Below, piece by piece: positions 7,656 through 17,449 of a stretch of DNA of 64,000 bases. The notes beneath the pieces are model-generated. The model ran no database searches, had not been told where the DNA came from, and saw only the letters and a list, made by a program, of their open reading frames with translations. The position numbers and the translations under genes were made by a program. Source of the DNA: Photorhabdus cinerea (GTDB lineage: Bacteria > Pseudomonadota > Gammaproteobacteria > Enterobacterales > Enterobacteriaceae); assembly GCF_011189575.1 (NCBI RefSeq), contig NZ_PUJW01000001.1, positions 408,070 through 472,069 of the forward strand, given 5' to 3'. Position 1 is the stretch's first letter, and the number at the start of each line of letters is the position of its first letter.

Positions 7656-10532
7656 ATGACTCAGACATTAAGCCAACTTGAAAACCGGGGCGAGTTTATC
7701 CGCCGTCATATTGGCTCTTCAGCCGAACAGCAAAAAGAGATGCTGGCGATAGTAGGGGCAAGTTCTCTCAGTGAGTTAACCCAGAAAATTGTTCCCCGTG
7801 ATATTGCGTTACCAGAGCCACCCGATGTAGGCGGTGGTGCAACTGAACAACAAGCATTGGCTGAACTGAAAGCCATTGCTAGCCAAAATAAGCGTTACCA
7901 ATCCTATATTGGTATGGGATATGTGCCTTCTGTGCTCCCTCCGGTTATTTTACGCAATTTATTAGAAAATCCTGGCTGGTATACCGCTTATACACCTTAT
8001 CAACCGGAAGTTTCTCAAGGACGCCTTGAATCATTGCTGAACTTCCAACAAGTGACTATCGACCTGACGGGGTTAGATCTTGCTTCTGCTTCTCTGTTGG
8101 ATGAAGCAACCGCTGCGGCTGAAGCAATGGCAATGGCAAAACGTGCCAGCAAACTGAAAAATGCAGACCGTTTCTTTGTTGCTGATGATATACATCCTCA
8201 AACGCTGGATGTTGTTCGTACCCGCGCCAAAACGTTTGGTTTTGATGTGGTTGTAGATAAAGCAGAAAAAGTTCTGGAGCTGGAAGGTGTATTTGGTGTG
8301 TTGCTGCAACAGGTTGGTACAAAAGGTGAAATTCATGATTACACTGACCTGATCGCACAACTGAAACAGCGTAAAATCATTATCAGCGTTGCTGCTGATT
8401 TGATGGCTCTGGTGCTTCTGACCGCTCCGGGCAAACAGGGGGCAGATGTGGTGTTTGGTTCTGCTCAGCGCTTTGGTGTACCTATGGGTTATGGCGGCCC
8501 CCATGCGGCATTTTTTGCTTGTCGTGATGAGTTCAAACGTTCTATGCCGGGACGTATTATCGGCGTTTCCCGTGATGCGGCAGGTAATACCGCTCTGCGC
8601 ATGGCAATGCAGACCCGTGAGCAGCATATTCGTCGTGAGAAAGCGAATTCCAATATCTGTACTTCTCAAGTCCTGCTGGCAAATATTGCGGGTATGTATG
8701 CGGTATATCATGGTGCCAAAGGACTGAAACGCATTGCCGGCCGCATTCATCGTCTTACTGACATTCTCGCCGCTGGGTTACAGAAAGCGGGATTGAATCT
8801 GCGCTACAAAACTTGGTTTGATACGCTGACCGTTGAAGTTGCCGATAAAGCCACAGTGTTGGCACGGGCAGACAAGGCAGAAATCAACTTGCGTACCGAC
8901 ATTCACGGTGCAGTGGGTGTTACATTGAATGAAACTACCACCCGTGATGATTTGGTCAAATTATTCTCTGTGCTGACGGGTACAGAGGAGCGGCTGGATG
9001 TTGAGGCATTGGATGAGAATGTAATAGCGGAAAGCCACTCTATCCCTGCATCTATGCTGCGCAACGATGAAATTCTCCAGCATCCGAATTTCAACCGTTA
9101 TCACAGCGAAACAGATATGATGCGTTATATGCATCGTCTTGAGCGCAAAGATTTGGCGCTGAATCAGGCAATGATCCCACTGGGTTCTTGTACCATGAAA
9201 CTCAATGCTGCGGCAGAAATGTTACCTATCTCTTGGCCTGAATTTAATGGACTGCATCCATTCTGCCCGCCAGAACAGGCGCAGGGTTATCAGCAGATGA
9301 TAAGCCAGTTATCTCATTGGTTGGTGCAACTGACAGGTTATGATGCGGTTTGTATGCAACCCAACTCTGGTGCGCAGGGGGAATATGCTGGGTTGCTGGC
9401 CATTCGCCATTATCACGAAAGTCGTGGAGAAGGGCATCGTCATATCTGTTTAATTCCAAGTTCTGCTCATGGTACTAACCCAGCTTCTGCTCATATGGCA
9501 GGTATGACAGTTATTGTGGTTGGTTGTGATAAAGAAGGTAACATTGATCTGGCGGACCTGCGTGAAAAAGCGGAAAAATCAGGTGATGAACTTTCTTGTA
9601 TCATGGTGACTTATCCATCAACCCATGGCGTATATGAAGAAACTATCCGTCAGGTATGTGAAATCATCCATCAGTATGGTGGTCAGGTTTACCTTGATGG
9701 TGCGAATATGAACGCACAGGTTGGTATCACCTCCCCAGGCTTTATTGGCGCTGATGTTTCGCATCTTAACCTTCATAAAACATTCTGTATTCCACATGGC
9801 GGTGGTGGTCCAGGCATGGGGCCGATTGGTGTAAAAGCCCATTTGGCACCGTTCTTACCGGGGCACTCGGTGGTTCAAATGGATAGTATTACTGAACAGG
9901 GAGCTGTCTCGGCGGCTCCATTTGGTAGTGCTTCCATTCTGCCTATTAGCTGGATGTATATTCGTATGATGGGTTCACAAGGGCTGAAACAGGCAAGTCA
10001 GACGGCGATTTTGAATGCTAACTATATTGCTACCCGCCTGAAGAATGATTATGACGTGTTGTATACCGGCCATAACGGGTATGTGGCCCATGAGTGTATT
10101 CTGGATATTCGGCCACTGAAAGAAGAGTTTGGTATCAGTGAAATGGATATTGCCAAACGTTTGATTGATTATGGTTTCCATGCACCAACCATGTCATTCC
10201 CGGTTGCTGGCACGCTGATGGTGGAACCCACGGAATCAGAAAGCAAAGTAGAAATTGATCGCTTTGTGGATGCTATGTTGGCAATTCGTGCTGAAATTAG
10301 CAAAGTAGCGAAAGGTGAATGGTCATTGGAAGATAATCCATTGGTCAATGCGCCTCACGTACAAACTGAGCTGGTTTCTGACTGGAGCCATAGTTACAGC
10401 CGTGAAATTGCCGTATTCCCAACCGCAGAAACCAAAGCCAATAAATATTGGCCTGCCGTTAAACGTCTGGATGATGTTTACGGTGATCGTAATCTGCACT
10501 GCTCCTGTGCACCTGTCAGCGATTATCAATAA
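7656..10532 (+). CDS. gcvP: Glycine dehydrogenase (decarboxylating), P protein
   Basis: PLP enzyme that decarboxylates glycine and loads the aminomethyl group onto GcvH. The product is 958 aa, full length for the homodimeric type with fused alpha and beta halves. Conserved blocks include YIGMGYVPSVLPPVILRN, NPGWYTAYTPYQPEVSQGRL, the N-half QTREQHIRREKA, and in the C-half the PLP-lysine region VSHLNLHKTFCIPHGGGGPG and the glycine-rich MIPLGSCTMKLNAAAEM. An 88-bp spacer containing a terminator separates it from gcvH. Confidence 0.98.
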   Translation: MTQTLSQLENRGEFIRRHIGSSAEQQKEMLAIVGASSLSELTQKIVPRDIALPEPPDVGGGATEQQALAELKAIASQNKRYQSYIGMGYVPSVLPPVILRNLLENPGWYTAYTPYQPEVSQGRLESLLNFQQVTIDLTGLDLASASLLDEATAAAEAMAMAKRASKLKNADRFFVADDIHPQTLDVVRTRAKTFGFDVVVDKAEKVLELEGVFGVLLQQVGTKGEIHDYTDLIAQLKQRKIIISVAADLMALVLLTAPGKQGADVVFGSAQRFGVPMGYGGPHAAFFACRDEFKRSMPGRIIGVSRDAAGNTALRMAMQTREQHIRREKANSNICTSQVLLANIAGMYAVYHGAKGLKRIAGRIHRLTDILAAGLQKAGLNLRYKTWFDTLTVEVADKATVLARADKAEINLRTDIHGAVGVTLNETTTRDDLVKLFSVLTGTEERLDVEALDENVIAESHSIPASMLRNDEILQHPNFNRYHSETDMMRYMHRLERKDLALNQAMIPLGSCTMKLNAAAEMLPISWPEFNGLHPFCPPEQAQGYQQMISQLSHWLVQLTGYDAVCMQPNSGAQGEYAGLLAIRHYHESRGEGHRHICLIPSSAHGTNPASAHMAGMTVIVVGCDKEGNIDLADLREKAEKSGDELSCIMVTYPSTHGVYEETIRQVCEIIHQYGGQVYLDGANMNAQVGITSPGFIGADVSHLNLHKTFCIPHGGGGPGMGPIGVKAHLAPFLPGHSVVQMDSITEQGAVSAAPFGSASILPISWMYIRMMGSQGLKQASQTAILNANYIATRLKNDYDVLYTGHNGYVAHECILDIRPLKEEFGISEMDIAKRLIDYGFHAPTMSFPVAGTLMVEPTESESKVEIDRFVDAMLAIRAEISKVAKGEWSLEDNPLVNAPHVQTELVSDWSHSYSREIAVFPTAETKANKYWPAVKRLDDVYGDRNLHCSCAPVSDYQ

Positions 10533-10548
10533 TTGCCAGCATAATAAT

Positions 10549-10584
10549 CAACACCGGTATAATTATCGGTGTTGTTATTTTTTG
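10549..10584 (+). terminator. Intrinsic terminator after gcvP
   Basis: The 8-bp stem CAACACCG / CGGTGTTG (10549-10556 with 10567-10574) is followed by a T-rich tail (TTATTTTTT). It is 16 bp after the gcvP stop and marks the end of the core gcv operon and the left edge of accessory DNA. Confidence 0.85.
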
Positions 10585-11024
10585 TCATCTTTAAACCACA
10601 TCCTGATATTCACGAATTCTTAGAAACTCGCATGAATTAAACTTTTCTATGCATGTCTCTTTTGTTGAAAAAAGAAGTGCGGCTATAGTACCGGTGGCCT
10701 TTCTCAGTCACTATTTAATATCTCCATCCAATATCAAGGTTGCGTGCGACATCTACAACATCTACGCTTTTGGTGGTATTTAATGATGTGTTCCACCGTC
10801 CAGCCTGAATGTCGGAGAAAAATGGTACCATGTGATTTGATGTTTTTTTATTGGTTATACCTTCTTTGACTGCCGTTAGATTAACGGGCTTCTGAGGTGT
10901 CCGGGATTCTTATACCACTACACTCATCGCCCAAATGCATAGTCACATAGTATGATGAATTGATAGGGAAAGTTTGTACAAAAATCATTAAAAATTTTAT
11001 AAAAATACTTTTTGATTGTTGACA
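10585..11024. other. Intergenic boundary region with a short open-frame remnant
   Basis: No intact gene seen. On the minus strand an open frame runs 10909-10715 between stops; its only ATG gives 38 aa (10831-10715). It reads ...NTTKSVDVVDVARNLDIGWRY and looks like the tail of a larger decayed gene that I do not recognise. The region sits exactly where the syntenic core ends. Confidence 0.4.
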
Positions 11025-11070
11025 CACAAAAAAGTTTTAAACCCACAAATTCATCTATGAGTTTAAAACT
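11025..11070 (-). terminator. Intrinsic terminator of the methyltransferase operon
   Basis: Perfect 10-bp inverted repeat AGTTTTAAAC (11033-11042) / GTTTAAAACT (11061-11070). Read on the minus strand the hairpin is followed by TTTTTT. It lies 67 bp beyond the last methyltransferase stop. Confidence 0.75.
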
Positions 11071-11136
11071 AATATATCATAATTAACTCATTTCTTTCTC
11101 ATTATAATAATGAATATTCAACATAATCTTTAGAAT

Positions 11137-13485
11137 CTAATTATTATTAAAAAGATTATGTTTATAAACTAGGGATTCTAATTTAGTTCTCTCAATTAAT
11201 TCAACATTAGTCAATCTAGCCTCATCATATCCATCAGGTGTATAATCAGTCGTTGTAATACAAATCATTTTTGATGCGCCTCTAGTAACACCAAAACTAT
11301 GAAGACGTTGTATCGGTGTCGAACCAATTTTACTTTTCGTATATCTTTTGCACTGAACTATGACCAAATTACCTTCTTCATCATTACAACGAATGTCAAC
11401 ACCACGATCTCCTGATCGTCCGGATACTGCAACATTTTTATAACCTTCTAACTCAAGCAATTTTGCAACAAAATTTTCAAACTCAATTGGATTGAGTTCA
11501 AGTAAATTAACAATATTCTCCGGGATTTTAGGTACAGGGCGTTTTGTAAAATACTTGCCACCATCTATTGGCTCTGCATAAAGTTCCAATAGGCTTGCAA
11601 TGTTATCTTCTCCATCACCTAAAATATCTTCAATGATTGCACGAGTACCATTTTCAACAAACTCAGCAATCTTCAATAAAAATTGATCAAAAGTAAACTT
11701 ATCACTTTTATTTAATAATTCCTCAATAACATATGGGACATACAATGAAACACGTTCAATATATGGCACATTAAATATTTCGTCAGAATATGGTGTAGTT
11801 GCTTTTGGTAAATATGTGCCATCATTCCTCTTTTCACAGACTCTAGAGAAAATGCGCTCAATAACATAGCGGTTTTTTGGTAAATGTAACTCTACCACCC
11901 CTTCTTTTCTTAAAGACTCAAATATTTCATTCCACCACTCATGTTTAGTAAATGAACGAACTAAACGATCCTGCAATATAACTGCCACTCTAAATCCTAA
12001 CTCATCTAAATCTAGATCATTAATATAATATCGCATTTCATCGGGAGATAGCCGTAAAAAAGTCAAAATTAAGTCGCTACTGAAAGCATAATGCGCACTT
12101 TGTTGTATTCTCATTGATGGGTCGTTATTTGACAAATCAATTGTCAATAAAGGCTCAAAACCGTTTTTCCTAGCTAACAATTTCAATCGATTAAAATTGC
12201 TAATCCATCTAGTTGCAGGTACAGGTCGAAAATAGAGCACTAAAAATGATTCCGGTTTTAAAACACGATAGCTTTGTCTGAATAAATCGTCTATATCATT
12301 CCACCATCTATCATAATTCTTTTTATGTGGGCGTTCAGGAGAATCACTAACTATAACTTCATTTGCTAATCTCTCTTCGTCATTTTTTAGATTAAAACCA
12401 ATCCAAGGATGGTATAATTGTGCTCTTTCAAAATAAGCATTTCCATCATGCCAAGGAGGATCCGTAATAACGATATTAACGGATTCTTCTGCTTGCTCTT
12501 TCATAAATACTCTAAAATCTTTACAACTTAGATTAATAGTTCCAGAGAAAGATTCATTATATTTATAAAGTGTATCCCTTCTTTTTTTATACTGTTTTAC
12601 AAAAAGATTAAAAGGATTATTTTCCCTTAACATAATTTTGGGGCAATGCAAATCTTGACTTTTACTACGATAATCCTTGTATTTTAAAGATGGAATTATC
12701 GATAAAAACACATTTTCCAAAAATATTTTACTTTTCATTGGAATATTACTTGAAACAAGTACATCCCACATTTTAAAGGAAACAATCCTGCTACGTTTAG
12801 GAAATAATGAGCCATATAAAATAAATTCTTTACTTAAATTAATCCTTGAGTTTTCAATGAGTTTAATGTTAAAAAATTCATTATTCTCCTCCTCTAACTT
12901 ATCCAATACTAATTTATCAAAATCGTTAAAAAATTTAGTTTCGTTCCCACAATTCTTACAACGATAAGCTCCTCTAAATGTTACATTCTGACCATTAGGG
13001 CCAAGACGTTCATGATGTGTAATATTTAAATATCTTTCTGGTTCACGATCATAGAAATAAGAGTCAGCAACTATTGAATGCCCACAAGTACAAATAGTTC
13101 GATAATAGTAATCAGTAATAGACTGGAGCAATGGAATGACTTGTTTAAACGCTGCTTCAAGTTCGTAACGTTCGGGTAAGTCATATGGTGCAGACATTAT
13201 TCTATATGTATAAGGCTCATACTCGTTCACAAGCGTATGACGACCTAATAGAACAGATGCATACCCAAAACTCCCAGATCCAACAAAGGGGTCACATACA
13301 ATAGCATCAACATCTGTGAGTATATTGATAACAGTTTTTGCGTGATTAATTGCTTTACGCCCCTGAAATGGAAATATTTGATCTGCATGAGGAGGCTTAT
13401 GAGGCATATCAGAAAGAGCTAACACGACTTGATCAACTAATTCCCTAACTTTTTTTTGTTTTTCTTCGCTTAATAGCCAATACAT
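11137..13485 (-). CDS. DNA methyltransferase (DPPW) fused to Mrr-like restriction endonuclease domain
   Basis: Predicted 782-aa fusion of a DNA-modification and a DNA-cleavage module. Start chosen at the ATG at 13485 (MYWLLSEEKQ) because AAGGA lies 9 nt upstream; a start 14 codons earlier would overlap the preceding gene. SAM-binding motif DPFVGSGSFGYA is near residue 65, a CxC...CxxC zinc-ribbon-like insertion at about 130-180, and the catalytic DPPW motif near 341. The C-terminus (about 660-775) has the Mrr/PD-(D/E)XK pattern: EFENFVAKLLELEGY, then GDRGVDI, then VIVQCKRY. It is last in a three-gene operon, one base after the upstream stop. The AT-rich composition contrasts with the gcv genes and suggests acquisition. 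Whether it restricts, and on which sequence, cannot be read here. Confidence 0.85.
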   Translation of the reverse strand: MYWLLSEEKQKKVRELVDQVVLALSDMPHKPPHADQIFPFQGRKAINHAKTVINILTDVDAIVCDPFVGSGSFGYASVLLGRHTLVNEYEPYTYRIMSAPYDLPERYELEAAFKQVIPLLQSITDYYYRTICTCGHSIVADSYFYDREPERYLNITHHERLGPNGQNVTFRGAYRCKNCGNETKFFNDFDKLVLDKLEEENNEFFNIKLIENSRINLSKEFILYGSLFPKRSRIVSFKMWDVLVSSNIPMKSKIFLENVFLSIIPSLKYKDYRSKSQDLHCPKIMLRENNPFNLFVKQYKKRRDTLYKYNESFSGTINLSCKDFRVFMKEQAEESVNIVITDPPWHDGNAYFERAQLYHPWIGFNLKNDEERLANEVIVSDSPERPHKKNYDRWWNDIDDLFRQSYRVLKPESFLVLYFRPVPATRWISNFNRLKLLARKNGFEPLLTIDLSNNDPSMRIQQSAHYAFSSDLILTFLRLSPDEMRYYINDLDLDELGFRVAVILQDRLVRSFTKHEWWNEIFESLRKEGVVELHLPKNRYVIERIFSRVCEKRNDGTYLPKATTPYSDEIFNVPYIERVSLYVPYVIEELLNKSDKFTFDQFLLKIAEFVENGTRAIIEDILGDGEDNIASLLELYAEPIDGGKYFTKRPVPKIPENIVNLLELNPIEFENFVAKLLELEGYKNVAVSGRSGDRGVDIRCNDEEGNLVIVQCKRYTKSKIGSTPIQRLHSFGVTRGASKMICITTTDYTPDGYDEARLTNVELIERTKLESLVYKHNLFNNN

Positions 13486-13486
13486 A

Positions 13487-15004
13487 TTAGATAATCCTTG
13501 ATATGTCTTTAATATTCCAACAGTCAAGATCCATAATATTGCTTTGTAGATACGTTTTCATAAAATTTGAAAATTTATTAAAATAAGAAACATCCTTCGG
13601 TAAGGTATCCAATATATCTTGCATCGTTAATAATGGTAATTCTATACCATCATTCAGCCTCTTTTTACATACAATAATAAGATCGCCATCAAGTGTTTTA
13701 CCTGGGCTCGTAACGGTTTTCATCGAGCGTCTTTGCTTGCAAATTGGAACAACTTCCTCAACTACACATGATGCTGCTTTTATTGCTGACTTAATTGCAT
13801 TCCAATGATTAAGATTCTTATCAACATAAAAGAAAATAAAGTAACCACCGTTCTTCAAGCTCTCTAATGTAGATATCAATGTTTCTCTCATTCTGTCTTC
13901 ATATTGCTCAGAATCAGAACCTCTTCCAACAGCATTAGTTTTTACAATTTCATGCTCCCACAATGAGCGTGTTGTCTTACCAGATACAATACTCCAAAAA
14001 AGTTCAGAATACTCCAAATATGGCGCATGATCTGCATAAGGTGGATCCGTAAGAATGAGATCTACAGGTTGCGTAATCATTGAATTAACAACACTTGCTG
14101 GCAACTGAAAAATAGACGCATCCTCGGGTTTATGTATTTCTTGACTAACCCATTCAAACATATCTAAGAATGCACGTTTTCTTCTATGTAAAGCAACAAT
14201 AGGATTACGAGAAGTCAATGTTTGTTTTGGCCGCCAATAAGGCCACTGAGAACTAGCCTTTTTATCACTTAAGCGCAACATTGGTAGCAATGAAGATAAA
14301 AAAATCGTCAATAATTCTTTAGTATCTGATGAAATAGAAGGTTGTTGAATATATCTCAAAGCATAATTGATAAAATCAATGTTACGGCGAGTAAAAAAAT
14401 GTGACGCATTAACACCAGAATGAACGGCAATTCTTGTATTTTCAGTAAATTCTATATTTGAAAAATCTAATGGTTCTGATACTGAAGATGCAGAGGGGGA
14501 ATAATAATAATGTGCACTATGATACTCTCTAGGCTTACCTTTCAGGGATCTATTATTTATAGGCTTAATCTTATGAGAGAACAATTTTAGCTCAAACTCT
14601 CCATTCGAGTACTGCCCTTTGACCTCATAAGTTTCACGTTCAACACATTCATTGTTCCCGATATTATAAAGTGCTATTGCATACTCCGCTAGCACATTAT
14701 ACGCAGATAGAAATTCTTCTTTGCGTTCCGTTTTATTATTTGCAGAACCTAGAATAGCGTTAACAAGTAAACAAGCCAGTGGGTTAAGATCAGAACCTAT
14801 TATACGACGTCTTCGTTTTAATGCTCCAAATACAGAAGTACCAGAGCCCATGAAAGGATCAAGAATTAAATCCCCCTCATTGCTGAACTGTTCAATAAGT
14901 AGCTCAATAACATTTATTGGCTTCCTAGCCCAATATGGATGAATTAGTCCTGCCGGATAGTCATGTTGAGGTTGAATATCCTCTAAAATATCTGCGAGTT
15001 TCAT
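13487..15004 (-). CDS. Site-specific DNA methyltransferase (DPPY)
   Basis: Predicted amino-methyltransferase (N6-adenine or N4-cytosine), 505 aa. The N-terminal HPYWARKPINVIELL segment and the SAM-binding motif DLILDPFMGSGTSVFGAL (residues ~46-63) precede the catalytic LILTDPPYADHAPYLEYSELF (near 320). The HP-x-W-x-x-KP block followed by DPFMGSG resembles DUF1156-like and other large adenine-specific methylases. The ATG overlaps the stop of the Dam-like gene upstream by 4 bp (15001-15004), which indicates translational coupling. It shares its motif order, but not overall sequence, with the downstream fusion protein. Confidence 0.87.
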   Translation of the reverse strand: MKLADILEDIQPQHDYPAGLIHPYWARKPINVIELLIEQFSNEGDLILDPFMGSGTSVFGALKRRRRIIGSDLNPLACLLVNAILGSANNKTERKEEFLSAYNVLAEYAIALYNIGNNECVERETYEVKGQYSNGEFELKLFSHKIKPINNRSLKGKPREYHSAHYYYSPSASSVSEPLDFSNIEFTENTRIAVHSGVNASHFFTRRNIDFINYALRYIQQPSISSDTKELLTIFLSSLLPMLRLSDKKASSQWPYWRPKQTLTSRNPIVALHRRKRAFLDMFEWVSQEIHKPEDASIFQLPASVVNSMITQPVDLILTDPPYADHAPYLEYSELFWSIVSGKTTRSLWEHEIVKTNAVGRGSDSEQYEDRMRETLISTLESLKNGGYFIFFYVDKNLNHWNAIKSAIKAASCVVEEVVPICKQRRSMKTVTSPGKTLDGDLIIVCKKRLNDGIELPLLTMQDILDTLPKDVSYFNKFSNFMKTYLQSNIMDLDCWNIKDISRII

Positions 15005-16266
15005 TTGATATCAAACTTCAATAAATATTCAGTTACAGATTTATGCCTCGATTGCCCTTGCCCTGTATGTACAAGATTAAATTCATCAATAATTAATGGT
15101 ATTTTGTATGTTTCAGATAATTCTTTAAAAAAGGATAAATCAACTATAGAAGAACAGGCATAGCTAATCACCAATTTTGCTCGTTTAGATATTGATTGCT
15201 TCAAAAGAACCTCAAATGCACTTTTTGCGGTTGAACGCTTTCCAAATGGAGAAACCAAGCGCCCCTCACGATATCGTCCAACAGTTGTTTTTCCTAAAAC
15301 TTTATTAAAAGTTAATTCCGGATAATCATAAATAATATACGTATCAAGAACATGATAATAACGAGAATAATGCTCTTTAAAATATGGGGGATCTGCATAT
15401 ATAATCATATCTTTATATTGAGGCAATATTTTAAGAGCTTGCCTAAAATCCAAATTATATACATCAGCATCTTGAATGAAAGGCTTAGAAGAAATCGAAT
15501 TTAAGCGCTTTATTGTTTCATTAATTAAACTTTTTTTTCTCTTTTTTAATAAATTATATGCTGATTTTTCTGATGATGGCTTTAAATATTGAGCTAAGTG
15601 AGTTGTGCTTGATACACAATCTGTCATCACTGAAATAATGCAAGCATCAAGTTGATCTCTAATATTTTCGGATAACTCAAAACTTAATTCTTTTAAAAAA
15701 TCCAGTTCAGCACACTGCCTAACACCAAAATAAGTATTGCGGTAATATGCTAGAAATAATGTCCATGGTTTTTCTTTGCTCAAACGATTAGCTTCAGCTC
15801 TAGTACCATCGATAAGTACCGTATTATTGCAAAAATACTCATACTCTTTCCAGTTAAAATTTTCTTCAAACGCCTTGTTAAAAAAATCATCTTCAACTAG
15901 GAAATCTTGCAAATATTCCTCTCTATTCTTAGAAAACAATTCACTATTAGTAATTTTTTCTAAACGCAAAATTAAAGGCCGCATATTATCTGATGTTTTT
16001 TTTAGAAGAGAACGTAGAATGCAAGCTGAATATGGTTGAATGTCATTCGCAATTACTCGATAACCAAGATGAGAAGCTTGATAAGCAACAACCCCTGAAC
16101 CCGAAAATAGGTCAACAAATGTATTGACTTCAGGGAAACTTTGTTTAATAGAATCAAAGATATTGTCAACTATTCTCGATTTTCCACCAAGATATTGCAT
16201 AGTTAACGGCATGTTAGCCTTACTAAAAACTGGTTTATATTTGTTACTATTATCTTGTTGTGTCAT
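15001..16266 (-). CDS. Dam-type (D12 class) DNA adenine methyltransferase
   Basis: Predicted N6-adenine methyltransferase, 421 aa, first gene of the operon. It begins its fold with the D12-class signature LTMQYLGGKSRIVDNI (residues ~21-37) and TFVDLFSGSGVVAYQA, then IIYADPPYFKEHYSRYYHV (near 292) with the catalytic DPPY. It is longer than Dam (~270-280 aa), with extra sequence between the SAM motif and DPPY that probably includes the target-recognition region. The recognised sequence is unknown. The AT-rich 5' flank should hold the operon promoter. Confidence 0.88.
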   Translation of the reverse strand: MTQQDNSNKYKPVFSKANMPLTMQYLGGKSRIVDNIFDSIKQSFPEVNTFVDLFSGSGVVAYQASHLGYRVIANDIQPYSACILRSLLKKTSDNMRPLILRLEKITNSELFSKNREEYLQDFLVEDDFFNKAFEENFNWKEYEYFCNNTVLIDGTRAEANRLSKEKPWTLFLAYYRNTYFGVRQCAELDFLKELSFELSENIRDQLDACIISVMTDCVSSTTHLAQYLKPSSEKSAYNLLKKRKKSLINETIKRLNSISSKPFIQDADVYNLDFRQALKILPQYKDMIIYADPPYFKEHYSRYYHVLDTYIIYDYPELTFNKVLGKTTVGRYREGRLVSPFGKRSTAKSAFEVLLKQSISKRAKLVISYACSSIVDLSFFKELSETYKIPLIIDEFNLVHTGQGQSRHKSVTEYLLKFDIK

Positions 16267-16835
16267 CTAATTGCCATATTGTACTTATATGATGATGAAT
16301 CTGAGCGTTAGACGATATGCAACGTCACTTTAAAGCTGTTGAATTAAAGAGCATCATCTATAGATAAAAACTAAAAAAAACAATACATAGAAAAAGATCC
16401 ATATTATACACTTTTCATTGATATGCTACACCAAAAATTAAGAAAAACTAGCGTAAAACTCTCAGCAATGAACATAGCTATAAGCAAGATCAAATTTCCA
16501 TCAGCTATACCTTTAGCAATATTGGCTTTGCAGGTCGTGTCGTAGTCCGATGTTTGACTTAACCAAAATCTAAAGTTTTAACCAGCGGTTGCACCTAGAG
16601 CATTATTATCGACAACAGTTCTTGTATGAAATCTATTGGCAGCTAAACCAGTGGTTATTAGTTATTTGCGAAATCTATAGCGCCGTTTTTCTAAAACCCA
16701 TGTACCGGTTCCACATATAGGTCCAGCAAGTACTCAGAGTGAGATTCCACTTTGCTCATAATTCAACCAAAGATAAGTTCACTGCGAAATTCTCCTGACC
16801 ACGCTGCTCTCCGGCGTTTTGATGCCTGATTTTTT
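16267..16835. other. Intergenic region between methyltransferase operon and IS remnant
   Basis: About 570 bp without a convincing ORF. The first ~180 bp are AT-rich and probably contain the minus-strand promoter of the methyltransferase operon. The rest looks like decayed DNA next to the ISAs1-type remnant; no inverted repeats could be assigned. Confidence 0.4.
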
Positions 16836-17449
16836 TTAGTCTTTGAGCATGTTTAATGCAATCCGGTTAAATAACGCCATATGAGCCGTCCCATCTGGGT
16901 CTTTCAGGGATAATTCATCTTCCCGAAAGGTGACATCTAGTGTCCAGTGCAGTTCATTTTCGATCCCCCAGTGCTGCCTAATTGCTTTTGCTGCTGCTTC
17001 AGTATCCAACGGTAATGGACTCATATACTCGCGTGAATCACAATAGGTTTCTCCTTTTACTCTTCTTTCGAAGGCCACTTCTATCAAACTGTGTATCGAT
17101 GGCCAGCGGCGTTGAAATGTCTCAGGGAGCTCGGAGCTGATTTGCATCACAGTACGTTGTTCTGTACGACTGTGTCCCTGATTTTTCTCGGTAACCCAAT
17201 GAGTTCATCACTATCAATGGCCTTGATAATATTCGTAATACAGTGTCGGCGGGGAATGCCGTGAGTAAAAGCGGCATGCTGTTTAAGCCACTTTAATTGT
17301 CACTCGCCAAATTTCTGAATGGATTTCCAGCCAGAAGCACCACTTAGAACAGCTGCAAAGACCAGAAAAATCACATCCATTAATTCATGTTTTTTATTGA
17401 TGCCATCGCACGGGTCAGGGATATCATTGATATAATTAAAAATGGTCAT
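16836..17449 (-). pseudogene. ISAs1-family (H-repeat type) transposase, degraded
   Basis: On the minus strand the N-terminal part starts at the ATG 17449 (MTIFNYINDIPDPCDGINKK...) and continues with VIFLVFAAVLSGASGWKSI before a stop. Further downstream a C-terminal fragment reads RRWPSIHSLIEVAFERRV, then AIRQHWGIENELHWTLDVTFREDE, typical of the H-repeat/ISAs1 DDE transposase. The whole is much shorter than an intact ~370-aa transposase, with stops, frame changes and an internal deletion, so it is a dead remnant. Confidence 0.8.

Noticed and set aside
16267..16835. Possible further transposase fragment
   Set aside because: No frame with recognisable motifs could be built by eye.
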